The notes under the pieces: generated by a model
What the model was told of the DNA's origin: nothing
Database searches by the model: none
The model's input: only the letters and a program-made list of their open reading frames with translations
NCBI RefSeq assembly: GCF_000023785.1
Contig: NC_012982.1
Span: forward strand, 1,798,001 to 1,862,000
DNA length: 64,000 bases
From: Hirschia baltica ATCC 49814
GTDB lineage: Bacteria; Pseudomonadota; Alphaproteobacteria; Caulobacterales; Hyphomonadaceae
Direction of reading: 5' to 3'
Part shown: piece after piece, positions 39,901 through 49,403 of the stretch
Numbering within the stretch: the stretch's first letter is position 1
How the letters are laid out: each line of letters starts with the position of its first letter
Program-made: the position numbers and the translations under genes

Positions 39901-40402
39901 TTAATTTAAGTAAATACTCACGCGCACCTTCTTCATCACCAGCTGCGCAAAGTTGGGTAACTTCACCATTTCCGCCACCTGTTGTACAAATTAAACCCTC
40001 ACTGTGCTCAAGGACATCATCGAGATATACGCCCGTGCCGCCACTAGGCGATTCCAAAAATCCCTTAGTCGTTAGGATCATCATATTTTTATACCCAGCT
40101 TCATTCTGGGCAAATAATGCTAATTCAGTTGGTTCAGCAGCAGGGTTTATTCTGTCATAAATATGCAGTGTTATTGCAATAATGGGTTGCACACCCATTG
40201 GCGCTAAAGTTTCTGACAACTCCAAAGCACCAAACATGTTATTGTCATCGGTGATCGCAACAGCCGGAAAACCGTTTTCAAATGTCCATTTGCAGAGCTT
40301 CTTTATCGTGATCATTGAACCAAGAAGCGACAATGCCGATCTCACCCGAAGATGCACAAAACGGGGCTTATCCAAACTAGCAATCTTAGTAGTTTCAGAC
40401 AT
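36965..40402 (-). CDS. dnaE: DNA polymerase III alpha subunit
   Basis: Replicative polymerase catalytic subunit. 1145 residues: N-terminal PHP domain (about 15-280), polymerase core with GPGRGSGAGSLVAW and the catalytic aspartates in PDFDVDF, helix-hairpin-helix and OB regions in the C-terminal third. A clamp-binding motif, QNSLFG, lies around residue 905. The PHP domain is degenerate: the usual HLRVHS is HLRVRS and the usual TDH-type motif is TDDNN, so no proofreading activity is expected there. ATG at 40402 is preferred to the in-frame codon at 40426 because GGAG lies upstream. Not a dnaE2/imuC type. Confidence 0.97.
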   Translation of the reverse strand: MSETTKIASLDKPRFVHLRVRSALSLLGSMITIKKLCKWTFENGFPAVAITDDNNMFGALELSETLAPMGVQPIIAITLHIYDRINPAAEPTELALFAQNEAGYKNMMILTTKGFLESPSGGTGVYLDDVLEHSEGLICTTGGGNGEVTQLCAAGDEEGAREYLLKLNEAFPNRLYVELQRHGRLTEDKAEELLVDLAYELDLPLVATNEARFIKRAQHKAHDALLCIAGSTYVSVQDRPKASPEQYMKTEEEMINLFSDLPEAIENTCEIARRCSYRPAWRKPILPNFTGDDGDEGEELDRQAREGLKMRLSSGILYEEEQVYWDRLDFELNIIRQMGFPGYFLIVSDFIKWAKEHDIPVGPGRGSGAGSLVAWVLTITDLDPLRFGLLFERFLNPERVSMPDFDVDFCQDRRHEVIEYTKRKYGADRVAMIITYGTLQAKAVIRDVGRVHQLPFGQVDKLSKLIPFNPANPPTLQEAIDGEPKFKQEMRENEDVRNLVETALELEGLYRNAGTHAAGVVIGDRPLVELSPLYKDPKSDIPATQFNMKWAEHNGLVKFDFLGLKTLTVIQRALKFVISEGKQLTEKWHTFDDEEAYKLLSSGETLGVFQLESTGMRDTLRKVKPDCIEDIIALISLYRPGPMKNIDTYVARKEGREEIDYLHDDLKPVLEETYGVIVYQEQVMRIAQILAGYSLGEADLLRRAMGKKKPEEMLKQKVRFLEGAAKKDVSKERAEFIFELVNEFAGYGFNKSHAAAYAVIAYQTAYLKAKHPVEFLAGSMSLDLTNTEKLAAFFQETKRLKIPVVTPDITLCNADFDVRDQKIYYALGAVKGVGKEAMLDVERARNEKPFEDLFDFAERVDPRQINKRVYQALSKCGGFDQLEKNRAKAFEASEMLAAMSNAANRDRNSNQNSLFGDEPPMRPKLPKAAPWSSEKILDYELSSVGFYLSGHPLDDILEGPARERIVLSSQMMELGRERAALEMIGVVKVRVEKPSMSGGGKFAYITLSDPSGEYELFVAPETLAETRDYFEVGSRVNVHVKVRRKDDELRFSVDGARPLDKAALGAPAKLCVRVGDLASMEQLAHVAVQLREVSSQTIGIIQVEIPLEDQRLITLELDGHYPMDYAAMSALKSVVGVERVTPVAA

Positions 40403-40488
40403 TTTATTGCAGCTCCGTCTAATCAATCAGCATAGTGAAGGTGTTTATATTTTTCGTAAGCCTTCAATCAACTTATCGAAATGAATTG

Positions 40489-41196
40489 TTAGATATCCGC
40501 ATCGGTAAGTTGACCATCTTTTAAGGTCAAAACGCGATCCATATAAGTCGTCAATTCTAGATTATGCGTTGCAACGAGAACCGCTACTTGTTCAGTTCTG
40601 GCAGTATCAAAAAGGCTTTGAAATACTGCCGTAGTTGTCATCGGATCTAAATTTCCCGTTGGTTCATCAGCAATCAAAACGCGCGGCTGATTTGCTAATG
40701 ATCTTGCAATCGCGACACGTTGCTGCTCGCCACCAGACAATTGACCCGGTTGATGCCGCTCACGTTCTGATAAACCCATAGCTTGCAAGAGTTTACTCGC
40801 GCGCTCTCGTGCTATTTTCCTATTCACACCATCAATCATCAAAGGAGCTGCGACGTTATCTATCGCGTTCAGCTCAGGAAGAAGATGATGAAATTGATAA
40901 ACGAAACCAAGTTTTTTACGCCGAGTGAGTGTACGCTCTCTTTCACTCATACGTGCAGCATCCACATCATCAATCTCGACCAATCCAGAATCGGGTGATT
41001 CCAAGAGCCCAGCCGTGTGTAATAATGTCGACTTACCCGATCCAGATGGACCAACCAACCCCACCATTTCGCCAGGTCGCAACTCTAAATTTGCGCCCTT
41101 CAAGACTTCTAGTGCACCTTCCCCCGTTGAATAAGTCCTACAGACATCAACTAGGCGCATTATAGGTTTTCGTTGAGAGATTGGTGTTATGCTCAT
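40489..41196 (-). CDS. lolD: Lipoprotein-releasing ABC transporter ATPase LolD
   Basis: Powers extraction of lipoproteins from the inner membrane for transfer to LolA. 235 residues. Walker A GPSGSGKST, the MacB/LolD-type signature LSGGEQQRVAIARSLA, and Walker B VLIADEPTGNLD are complete. The ATG overlaps the lolC/E stop by 4 bp, so the two subunits are translationally coupled. Confidence 0.95.
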   Translation of the reverse strand: MSITPISQRKPIMRLVDVCRTYSTGEGALEVLKGANLELRPGEMVGLVGPSGSGKSTLLHTAGLLESPDSGLVEIDDVDAARMSERERTLTRRKKLGFVYQFHHLLPELNAIDNVAAPLMIDGVNRKIARERASKLLQAMGLSERERHQPGQLSGGEQQRVAIARSLANQPRVLIADEPTGNLDPMTTTAVFQSLFDTARTEQVAVLVATHNLELTTYMDRVLTLKDGQLTDADI

Positions 41197-42527
41197 TGGT
41201 TTCTCAATGCCTCAACAGGATCAAGGCGTGATGCCCACATAGATGGTATCAAAGTTGTCAAAACTGTCATTAGAAATGCCCAGCCTGTCACAATGGCAAC
41301 TTCTGACCACTGCAGTTTCGCTGGTATAGCGTTCAATTGATAAACTGATTTTGGAAAAATCTCACATCCACATACAAATTCAACACCGTGCTGTATCGGT
41401 GCGATGTTCAACACAAACATGACACCCAATATTAAACCAACACCAACACCAACGCCGCCAAGTATCGACCCACTCATCAAGAATATTCTAACAACGCCGC
41501 CTCGTGTTGCTCCTATCGTTCTTAAAATTGCGATATCTCTAGCTTTATTCTTAACAAGCATAAGAACCCCTGTGATAATGTTCAGGGCCGTAATCATGAC
41601 GACGATCATCATAATCAATCGCATGACATTTCGTTCTACCACCAACGCACCAACTAATTGTGCGTTCAACGATTTCCAATCTCTAGCATACCGATTGGTG
41701 ATCCCTTTTTCACGCAAGCTCCTTACTAGGTTTTCTGCTTGGTCAGGGTCTTCAATTCGAACACCTAGATACTGATAGCTGTCACCTTTGGAAAAAAACA
41801 ACCGCGCATGAGCCATAGGCATTATCACTGTATACCGATCGTATTTTTCATTTCCGACATTATAAATTGCAGTAACGGTATAGACTTTTGAGCGAGGCAC
41901 CTGCCCCATAACAGTACTTGGCCCATTGGGAGATAATAATTTTATCCTAGATCCAACCACAGCTCCCATAGAGCGCGCCAATCCTTCTCCAATTACAATT
42001 GTATCTGAACGCGTTCCTTCCACGCCAAATTGGCTGAGGTCACCCTCACTGATATGAGAAACGATTAAATCTATGGCTTCTAAATCATGTGGTCGAAGGC
42101 CTTTTACGGATACCCCTTCTTTGCGCCCACCGGAATCCGCCAAGACCATTTCTTCAATCACAGGCGCAACATTCACTACGCCATCTAATTCACTGATACG
42201 TCTACCTAGATCGTCAGCATCTGCGGTTGGCATTTCGACTGCATTTACATACACGTGCGGCTCAAAACCAACGACTTTTGAAAGCAATTCTAGCCGAAAT
42301 CCATTCATGATCGACATGATAGTGATAAGCGCAAATACGGCCAATGTAACACCGACTGTAGAAACAACAGAAATCAGCGCTAAACCGCCATGCTCACGCT
42401 TTGCCCGAATGTACCGGAATGCAAGCATCCGTTCAAACGGACCAAAGGGCTGTGTGCCTTTTGCGTGCTCATCCAAGCCATCAACGCGAACAGATAACTC
42501 GGAAGCAGTTTGAGATCCGTTTGACAT
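41193..42527 (-). CDS. lolC: Lipoprotein-releasing system permease LolC/E
   Basis: Membrane subunit of the Lol exporter. 444 residues. One N-terminal transmembrane helix (about 45-70), a large periplasmic MacB-like domain (about 75-305) and three C-terminal helices form the family topology; the FtsX-type fold ends with PSMWASRLDPVEALR. Only one permease gene is present at this locus, so it may act as a LolF-like homodimer as in other alphaproteobacteria. The symbol could equally be lolE. Confidence 0.9.
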   Translation of the reverse strand: MSNGSQTASELSVRVDGLDEHAKGTQPFGPFERMLAFRYIRAKREHGGLALISVVSTVGVTLAVFALITIMSIMNGFRLELLSKVVGFEPHVYVNAVEMPTADADDLGRRISELDGVVNVAPVIEEMVLADSGGRKEGVSVKGLRPHDLEAIDLIVSHISEGDLSQFGVEGTRSDTIVIGEGLARSMGAVVGSRIKLLSPNGPSTVMGQVPRSKVYTVTAIYNVGNEKYDRYTVIMPMAHARLFFSKGDSYQYLGVRIEDPDQAENLVRSLREKGITNRYARDWKSLNAQLVGALVVERNVMRLIMMIVVMITALNIITGVLMLVKNKARDIAILRTIGATRGGVVRIFLMSGSILGGVGVGVGLILGVMFVLNIAPIQHGVEFVCGCEIFPKSVYQLNAIPAKLQWSEVAIVTGWAFLMTVLTTLIPSMWASRLDPVEALRNQ

Positions 42528-42532
42528 CCGTT

Positions 42533-43858
42533 TTAGGCACTCGCTGTTAGTTTATTCAATGCAGCGTCGAGACTCATTTCTTCCGTCACGCCGCTTATGC
42601 GGTCTTTAACTTCAACTACGCCATTTTTAAGACCACGCGGCCCAATAACGATAGCTTTTGGAATACCAATCAGCTCGAGAGTTGAAAGTTTTGCGCCCGG
42701 ACGATCATCACGGTCATCATACATTGGATCTAATCCAGTAGCCCGAAGTTTCGCATAAACATCTTCACATGCCTTATCGCAAGCCTCATCACCCTGCCGA
42801 AGATTAACTACCGCAGACTTGAAAGGAGCAACCTCTTCAGGCCAAATTACGCCTTTGTCATCATGACAAGCTTCAATAATAGCACCGAGCAGACGAGACA
42901 CCCCAACGCCATAAGAACCCATATGAACGGGCGCTTCCTTACCTTCTGGTGTCATAACCTTTGCCTTCATAGGCTCAGAATACTTCGTGCCAAAATTGAA
43001 GATATGACCAACCTCTATACCACGTGCAGAAACACGTCGCTCCTCTGGTACTTCTGACTCAAACTTAGTTTGATCATGCATTTCTTCTGTTGCTGCATAA
43101 TATTGCGTGCGCTTTTCAAATTCACCCAGCAAATCACTGTCGAAGTCCAGATCCAGTCCAGGCGGAGGCATATTTACTAATTCAGCATCACAAAAGACTT
43201 CACTCTCGCCTGTTTCAGCTAGAATGATAAATTCGTGAGATAGATCCCCACCGATAGGGCCAGTATCCGCACGCATAGGCACGGCTTTCAGTCCCATTCT
43301 AGAAAATGTGTTTAGATAGGCACAAAACATTTTGTAATAGCTTTTTCGCGCTTCTACTTCATTTACGTCAAATGAATAGGCGTCTTTCATCAAAAATTCG
43401 CGCCCACGCATCACCCCAAAACGTGGTCGAATTTCGTCACGAAATTTCCATTGAATATGATAGAGATTCAGCGGCAATTGTTTGTAAGATTTCACATAAG
43501 AACGAAAGATATCAGTTATGACTTCTTCATTCGTTGGGCCAAACAACATTTCTCGGTCATGCCTATCGGTAATGCGCAGCATTTCCTTGCCATACGCATC
43601 ATAGCGACCGCTTTCTTTCCAAAGGTCAGCTGGTTGTATGGTCGGCATTAAAAGCTCAATCGCACCAGCACGATTTTGTTCTTCGCGAACGATATTCTCA
43701 ATTTTCTTCAGTACACGGAGTCCCAGAGGAAGCCATGTATAAATCCCAGAACCGGTTTGTTTCACCATTCCAGCGCGCAGCATTAGCTGGTGAGAAATAA
43801 TCTTCGCTTCTGCAGGTGTCTCTTTTAGAACGGGCAGGAAAAATTTAGACAACCGCAT
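42533..43858 (-). CDS. proS: Prolyl-tRNA synthetase, short alphaproteobacterial type
   Basis: Class II synthetase charging tRNA-Pro. 441 residues. Motif 2 region [22 protein letters not shown] (listed by segments in the family) and motif 3 [13 protein letters not shown] are present, and the C-terminal anticodon domain is intact. The INS editing domain seen in the ~570-residue E. coli enzyme is missing, as is normal for this class. AAAGGAG precedes the ATG. It is 5 bp from lolC. Confidence 0.96.
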   Translation of the reverse strand: MRLSKFFLPVLKETPAEAKIISHQLMLRAGMVKQTGSGIYTWLPLGLRVLKKIENIVREEQNRAGAIELLMPTIQPADLWKESGRYDAYGKEMLRITDRHDREMLFGPTNEEVITDIFRSYVKSYKQLPLNLYHIQWKFRDEIRPRFGVMRGREFLMKDAYSFDVNEVEARKSYYKMFCAYLNTFSRMGLKAVPMRADTGPIGGDLSHEFIILAETGESEVFCDAELVNMPPPGLDLDFDSDLLGEFEKRTQYYAATEEMHDQTKFESEVPEERRVSARGIEVGHIFNFGTKYSEPMKAKVMTPEGKEAPVHMGSYGVGVSRLLGAIIEACHDDKGVIWPEEVAPFKSAVVNLRQGDEACDKACEDVYAKLRATGLDPMYDDRDDRPGAKLSTLELIGIPKAIVIGPRGLKNGVVEVKDRISGVTEEMSLDAALNKLTASA

Positions 43859-43957
43859 ACCTGGTCGACTCCTTTAGAGTAATAATCATTTTTCTGGATA
43901 AACGGCCTGCTCGTCCTACGCAACCAATAATACGCCCCAAGTCGATCTATCGGAGAC

Positions 43958-44224
43958 TTATCTGTCTGTGTAATCTATAAATTCGATAAGGTCAGCGAAC
44001 AGCCCCGAAACCATGCCAAGCCAAAACACAAACGTAAACAACGCGCCACCAGCAATCGCAATAACAGCTTTTTTGGGTAATTGATGATCTATTGGAGCCG
44101 ATGCTTCAGATCCAGCGACTACTTCACCATTCTCTTCTTGTGTGACTGTTCCTCGAGAAATGAGAGGAAAGAACACAATCCATGATGAGATAAACCAAAC
44201 AATGCCAATCTCGATCATTCCCAT
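43958..44224 (-). CDS. DUF1467 family small membrane protein
   Basis: 88 residues, two transmembrane helices (about 5-22 and 52-76) joined by a polar acidic loop. The N-terminus resembles the DUF1467 family of alphaproteobacteria (IGIVWFISSWIVFFPLISRG), whose function is unknown to me. In the class this gene usually lies beside mce and proS, as here. AGAGGA lies 7 nt before the ATG at 44224; the in-frame ATG at 44230 would be too close to that site. A membrane-associated role cannot be specified further. Confidence 0.8.
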   Translation of the reverse strand: MGMIEIGIVWFISSWIVFFPLISRGTVTQEENGEVVAGSEASAPIDHQLPKKAVIAIAGGALFTFVFWLGMVSGLFADLIEFIDYTDR

Positions 44225-44253
44225 ATTCATTTCCTCTCTTACTATCTCAATAA

Positions 44254-44667
44254 TTAGTGGCTAGCTGGTTCCATTAATTCGATAAGGACACCGTTTGAGT
44301 TTTTCGGGTGGATAAAAATCATTGGCGTTCCATGGGCACCTATACGCGGTTGCCCGATAATTGAAGCACCCGCTGCTTTTGCGTCCTCAATAGCTTGAGT
44401 CACGCTATCGACTTCAAAACATACGTGATGTTGACCACCTTTAGGGTTTTTCTCCAAAAAATTCCGAATAGGAGATTTTTCGCCCAATGGTTCAATCAAC
44501 TCTATCTGAGAATTGGGTAGATTTACAAACGCGACGCGAACGCCTTGCGCCTCCATTTCAAATGGTTGCACAAATTCTGTCGCGCCATAGAGCGTGCGAT
44601 AGGTCTCCATCGCCTCTTCCAAATTTGGAACAGCAACCCCGACATGGTTTAAAGGACCAATTTTCAA
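44254..44667 (-). CDS. mce: Methylmalonyl-CoA epimerase
   Basis: VOC-fold metalloenzyme that interconverts (R)- and (S)-methylmalonyl-CoA in propionyl-CoA catabolism. 137 residues. It has two VOC beta-alpha-beta modules; metal ligands are seen in NHVGVAVPNLEEA, QHHVCFEVDSV and the C-terminal NGVLIELMEPA. The start codon is TTG at 44667, preceded by GGGAGAATAAA. No methylmalonyl-CoA mutase lies in the window. Confidence 0.92.
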   Translation of the reverse strand: MKIGPLNHVGVAVPNLEEAMETYRTLYGATEFVQPFEMEAQGVRVAFVNLPNSQIELIEPLGEKSPIRNFLEKNPKGGQHHVCFEVDSVTQAIEDAKAAGASIIGQPRIGAHGTPMIFIHPKNSNGVLIELMEPASH

Positions 44668-44698
44668 TTTATTCTCCCGTGCGTATTTTTATAATTAT

Positions 44699-46363
44699 CT
44701 ACACTCGAAGAATAGATATATCGACGAGTGGTCTTTTCCCAAATAACCCCTCTGCAGATTTGCGTACACTGCGCAAAAGCGCGCGCTCCACTTTATCATC
44801 GTCATCGATATCTTTACGGGAAACCTTATCCATTGCCGTTTCAGCTGCTTCATCTAATTGATCAAGCGACTCATCGACAACACGGCCATCAAGCTCAGAA
44901 AAACCTCTAGCCGTCACATAAGGGCCATCCTTAATCACACCTTTTTCATCTATCGCGATACTAACACTTAGATGACCAGACCAAGACATGCGCCGTCTTT
45001 CCTGCATTCCGCCTGAATGCTCTGGTGTAAGTCTATTTCCGTCTAAGAATAATCGCCCTGTTGGAACTTCATCAACCACTCGCGCCGGCCCAGGTGCTAA
45101 GCAAATTAGATCACCATTATTTGGCGTGATTGCTTCAGGAACCTGCATAGATAGAGCGTAACGCGCATGTTCGATAATGTGACGACGTTCTCCGTGCACA
45201 GGCACTGAAATTTTAGGTTTTGCCCATGAATACATACGTCGCAATTCGTCACGACATGGGTGACCGGAAACATGTATATGCTCTTGACGATCAGTGATGA
45301 TCTTTACGCCGTTTTCAGCCAGTGCATTTTGAAGATCAAAGATTCCACGTTCATTACCCGGAATGACCCGAGAAGAGAACATAACAGTATCTCCTTCACC
45401 CATTTTTACACTCGGGTGACTTCCAGTCGCTATCTTTGATAAAGCAGCTCTTGGCTCACCTTGTGATCCTGTACAAAGATAAAGTACATTTTCAGGAGCA
45501 AGATGCTGGGCATCACTCGCCTCAACAAAATGAACATCTTTGAGCAAACCAACTTCTTTTGCCGCGTCCGTAATTCGGAACATGGAACGCCCGACCAAAC
45601 AAACTGACCGTTCATTTTCCATTGCAGCAATACAACAACTCTCCAAGCGAGCCACATTGGAAGCAAATGTCGTAATTGCCACTTTTCCAGTTTGTTCGCC
45701 AACAACTTTAATTAAGTTTTCACGGACAGTTTCTTCAGATCCAGATTCGCCTTCTTCAAAAACGTTTGTTGAATCACATACGATGGCAAGAATGCCTTCT
45801 TCACCTAGCTCTTTTATCCGCTCCTCATCGAAACCTTTGCCAAGCATTGGATTTGGATCAATCTTCCAGTCGCCAGTATGAAAAATCACGCCTGCAGGTG
45901 TTCTAATCACTACACCGTTAGGCTCTGGAATAGAATGTGTGAGCGTTACATATTCAATGTCAAAAGGACCTATTGAACGCTTATCTCCCAAAGGAACAAT
46001 ATTTAATGGAACTTCTTTATCCAATTGCTTTTCTCGCAATTTTTCCTTGATGAGATACGCTGTAAAAGGGGTAGCATAAAGCGGTGCACGTAAACGCGGC
46101 CAAAGGTGCGCAATAGCACCAATATGATCCTCATGCGCGTGTGTGAGTACGATCCCAACGATCTGCTCTCGGATGGTTTCAAGAAACTCAGTGTCAGGCA
46201 TGATCAAATCTATACCCGGCGTTTCTGGGCCACCGAATGTGACACCAACATCTACGATCAACCACTTCCGGTTAGCCCCGGAGCCAATAGCATAAGCATT
46301 TAGATTCATACCGATTTCTCGGCATCCGCCTACTGGCAGAAACAGTAATTCATCTTGAGTCAT
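44699..46363 (-). CDS. rnj: Ribonuclease J
   Basis: Metallo-beta-lactamase-fold 5' exonuclease/endonuclease for RNA maturation and decay. 554 residues. Zinc-ligand motif THAHEDHIGA, beta-CASP region with CTGSQGEPRAAL, and the C-terminal HVSGHPCRDELRR histidine motif followed by VPVHGERRH are all present. Alphaproteobacteria carry RNase J next to RNase E. It lies 5 bp after coaX. Confidence 0.96.
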   Translation of the reverse strand: MTQDELLFLPVGGCREIGMNLNAYAIGSGANRKWLIVDVGVTFGGPETPGIDLIMPDTEFLETIREQIVGIVLTHAHEDHIGAIAHLWPRLRAPLYATPFTAYLIKEKLREKQLDKEVPLNIVPLGDKRSIGPFDIEYVTLTHSIPEPNGVVIRTPAGVIFHTGDWKIDPNPMLGKGFDEERIKELGEEGILAIVCDSTNVFEEGESGSEETVRENLIKVVGEQTGKVAITTFASNVARLESCCIAAMENERSVCLVGRSMFRITDAAKEVGLLKDVHFVEASDAQHLAPENVLYLCTGSQGEPRAALSKIATGSHPSVKMGEGDTVMFSSRVIPGNERGIFDLQNALAENGVKIITDRQEHIHVSGHPCRDELRRMYSWAKPKISVPVHGERRHIIEHARYALSMQVPEAITPNNGDLICLAPGPARVVDEVPTGRLFLDGNRLTPEHSGGMQERRRMSWSGHLSVSIAIDEKGVIKDGPYVTARGFSELDGRVVDESLDQLDEAAETAMDKVSRKDIDDDDKVERALLRSVRKSAEGLFGKRPLVDISILRV

Positions 46364-46368
46364 ATTTT

Positions 46369-47157
46369 TTACTTTTTACGCGCGATATCTTTGTTGCGCT
46401 GATATAAAACCAGTAGACCGCGAATGGTTAGGTCTGGATCGAAATGATCAATGGTTGATGCTGCACCTTCAAAAAGAGATGCAACGCCTCCCGTAGCAAC
46501 GGTTGTCATATTGGTTCCATACTCTTCTTTAATACGTGTGACTAGCCCATCTATGAGCGCCATATATCCCCAGAACACGCCTGATTGCATAGCACTGACA
46601 GTGTCAGTCCCAATAATTTTTCCGGATGCGGGAGGTTGTATAGCAACCCTTGGTAATTTTGCTGATGCATCATGCAGGGCACGCATGGATAAATTTATTC
46701 CGGGTGCAATAATGCCGCCTTCAAAACCACCATCAGCACCAACGATATCAAAAGTCGTCGCCGTTCCTGAATCTATAACAATCATCGGGCCGTCATACAC
46801 CTCTAATGCACCCACCGCATTTACGAGACGGTCTGCCCCAACCTCAGATGGTTTGGGAATTTTAACGGCAACATCCATTTCGACATTTTCGCCAATAACA
46901 AATGGCTCTACATTCAAATAGCGACGTGCAAGGTTTCTCATATTGAACAAACCTTGAGGCACAACAGAAGAAATTATGCATGCATCAATATCTTCTATTT
47001 TCAATCCGCCCAAATGCATAAGCTGCGTCAACCATACAGCATAATCATCTGCTGTTTTTGTTGAGTCAGTTGCACTTCGCCATTGCGCGCGCCACTCTTT
47101 GCCATCGTGTATTGCAAAAAGTGTGTTTGTATTCCCCGTATCTACTGCAAGTAGCAT
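46369..47157 (-). CDS. coaX: Type III pantothenate kinase
   Basis: First step of CoA synthesis, phosphorylating pantothenate. 262 residues of ASKHA fold. N-terminal phosphate loop [15 protein letters not shown], the substrate region [12 protein letters not shown], and [13 protein letters not shown] identify CoaX. The ribosome-binding site is weak. Placement between birA and rnj is the usual alphaproteobacterial order. Confidence 0.95.
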   Translation of the reverse strand: MLLAVDTGNTNTLFAIHDGKEWRAQWRSATDSTKTADDYAVWLTQLMHLGGLKIEDIDACIISSVVPQGLFNMRNLARRYLNVEPFVIGENVEMDVAVKIPKPSEVGADRLVNAVGALEVYDGPMIVIDSGTATTFDIVGADGGFEGGIIAPGINLSMRALHDASAKLPRVAIQPPASGKIIGTDTVSAMQSGVFWGYMALIDGLVTRIKEEYGTNMTTVATGGVASLFEGAASTIDHFDPDLTIRGLLVLYQRNKDIARKK

Positions 47158-47201
47158 TTTGATGTACCAATTGTTAAAATATGCGATATTTTGATGAGAG
47201 A

Positions 47202-47963
47202 TTATCCAACCAAATTTACATCACCTGTTGTTACCAATTTGATTGTTCCATCTCCCATCTCCAGCATTAATGCGCCCGTTTCATTAATCCCACGCATAAT
47301 ACCAGTCATGGTTGATTGAGAGTCTTTTACTGAAATTGAATGATTATAACCTTCAGCATTGGCCAACCAATCTTGTCTTATAGGTTCAAAACCAAACTTT
47401 ATAAGTGAATGCAAGCGGTTACCAAAGGTCACCTTTAGACTATCAAGGAAATTATCTGCATTCACAATCGCATTTGCCGATAAATCCTTCAAGCAAACCG
47501 TTGGTTGATCTATCTCTGGCGCTCTTAAAATATTAACGCCAACTCCCAATGCGACCCAGCTCAAATCTTTTGAGACCTGACCGGTTTCTATAAGAACACC
47601 TGAAAATTTGTGACGCTCACACCGAACATCATTGGGCCATTTTAGCTGTAATTTACTTGCTGGCACCCCCTCAAGAAGCGCTGCATCATAAATAGCTAAA
47701 CCCGCCAGAAAGCTCAATTTTGATATTTGATCGAAGCTACCATCAAATGGAAACAATGCTGTTGCCGACAGATTTCCTTCAGGGGCTTGCCAAGGGCGAC
47801 CTAGCCGCCCCTTGCCATTTATTTGTTTTCTAGCAGCAATCCAACACGGTCCAAACTCACCTGTTGATGCACGCCGTTTGGCTTCAGCATTTGTACTATC
47901 TAACTCGTCATACCATTGAACCGGCCACGCATGCGCCAGCGCAGATTCAATAAGTTTGGTCAT
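47202..47963 (-). CDS. birA: Biotin-[acetyl-CoA-carboxylase] ligase
   Basis: Attaches biotin to carboxylase carrier domains. 253 residues with no N-terminal DNA-binding domain, so it is a ligase only and not a biotin repressor. The catalytic loop [39 protein letters not shown]-like region and VALGVGVNI are present. The start at 47963 overlaps the nuoN stop by one base (TAATG). The longer in-frame extension to 48188 runs inside nuoN and is rejected. Confidence 0.95.
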   Translation of the reverse strand: MTKLIESALAHAWPVQWYDELDSTNAEAKRRASTGEFGPCWIAARKQINGKGRLGRPWQAPEGNLSATALFPFDGSFDQISKLSFLAGLAIYDAALLEGVPASKLQLKWPNDVRCERHKFSGVLIETGQVSKDLSWVALGVGVNILRAPEIDQPTVCLKDLSANAIVNADNFLDSLKVTFGNRLHSLIKFGFEPIRQDWLANAEGYNHSISVKDSQSTMTGIMRGINETGALMLEMGDGTIKLVTTGDVNLVG

Positions 47964-49390
47964 TATCCAGCAGCCGCAGCAGTTCCTATAATTCCGGTCA
48001 TCCATCCAATCCAGATAACGAGAACAGGGAAAGCTAGAATAGTCGCACCATAAATAGACACGGACACCATACCATCGGCAGGTTCCAGAGCTTCTTCGTC
48101 GGATGTTTTGGCCCACATAGCCCAGATGAGACGAAGATAATATCCAAGAGATACAACCGACCCAATAACACCCACAGCAACCAACCAATAGAGCTCTGAT
48201 TTAAGAGCTGCTTCAAACACAACCCATTTGCCTAGGAAACCCGCCATTGGAGGAATACCTGCAACGGAAAACACAAGCACTGTCATTGCTACTGCTAAAC
48301 CAGGACGAGATGTCGATAATCCATTCAGGTCTGAAATTTCTTCCACTTGTCCGTCCCGGCGACGCATAGCAAGCACTATCCCAAACATACCCAATGTCGT
48401 GATGACATAAATAGTCATGTATGTGAGAACAGATGCCGCACCATTCACCTCGCCAGCAGCAACCCCCATCAGAGCATAACCAACATTTGCGATAGAAGAA
48501 TATGCAAGCAAGCGTTTAATGTTGTTTTGAGCAAGTCCGCCAAAAGCACCAACCAGCATTGAAATCGCAGAAACAATCGCAATAATCAGCATCCATGACT
48601 CTTCATACACACCAAATACGGTGAACATGATATTTGCCAACACTGCAACAGTTGCCAATTTTGGAGCTGTCGAGAAGAAGGTTACGACCGGTGTTGGAGC
48701 ACCTTCATAAACATCTGGCGTCCAAACATGGAATGGAGCAGCGGATGCCTTGAAGGAAAGCGCCATCAAGATAAGTACAAGCCCGAATGTCAGCCCTATG
48801 CTTTGGTCTGCTGCCGCGATTTGTTCGAAACTTGCAAATCCCGTGTAACCATAAACCAAGGAACAACCAAAAAGCAGTAATCCAGATGCAAGTGCACCCA
48901 ATACAAAATACTTCAAGCCAGCTTCAGCGGATCGACGACTATCTCTGTTAAACGCAGCTAACACATAGGAAGACAGAGAAAGTGTTTCTATCCCCATATA
49001 AAGCGTCATCAAATTATTGGCTGAAAGCATAACGCCCATACCGGCACTACCGAACATAACAAGTAGAGTATACTCAAACTTATTCATGTTCTCGCGATGC
49101 AAATATCCACCTGCAACGAGCAGAGCGATCGCACCAACACCATAAGATACAGCTTTGGCAATCGCGATAAATGGTGTGACTTTATAAAGCCCATTAAACG
49201 CTGTACTTGCATCTACCGCAGACTGGCTAGCAGCAAGAAATGCAGCACCAGCTAAAGCAAGAGCACCGAGCAATCTCGACAATCCATTGAAGGATTGTTT
49301 GAAAGTTGCACCGAGCAAAACACCTATAAGTGCGACCCCAATGAGCAACGCTTCAGGCGCTGCTATGGAAATGTCGTTTAGAATATCCAT
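47963..49390 (-). CDS. nuoN: NADH-quinone oxidoreductase subunit N
   Basis: Antiporter-like proton-pumping membrane subunit of complex I. 475 residues and about 14 transmembrane helices. Conserved charged residues occur in GIETLSLSSYVL (Glu), SFKASAAPFHVWTPDVYEG (Lys) and NIKRLLAYSSIANVGY (Lys). It follows nuoM by 13 bp and closes the nuo gene set. Confidence 0.97.
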   Translation of the reverse strand: MDILNDISIAAPEALLIGVALIGVLLGATFKQSFNGLSRLLGALALAGAAFLAASQSAVDASTAFNGLYKVTPFIAIAKAVSYGVGAIALLVAGGYLHRENMNKFEYTLLVMFGSAGMGVMLSANNLMTLYMGIETLSLSSYVLAAFNRDSRRSAEAGLKYFVLGALASGLLLFGCSLVYGYTGFASFEQIAAADQSIGLTFGLVLILMALSFKASAAPFHVWTPDVYEGAPTPVVTFFSTAPKLATVAVLANIMFTVFGVYEESWMLIIAIVSAISMLVGAFGGLAQNNIKRLLAYSSIANVGYALMGVAAGEVNGAASVLTYMTIYVITTLGMFGIVLAMRRRDGQVEEISDLNGLSTSRPGLAVAMTVLVFSVAGIPPMAGFLGKWVVFEAALKSELYWLVAVGVIGSVVSLGYYLRLIWAMWAKTSDEEALEPADGMVSVSIYGATILAFPVLVIWIGWMTGIIGTAAAAG

Positions 49391-49403
49391 TTTACACCTC
49401 TAC

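Noticed and set aside
47964-48188. N-terminal extension of birA
   Set aside because: The 75 extra codons lie inside nuoN in another frame and encode Cys/Trp-rich nonsense; the family start is at 47963.
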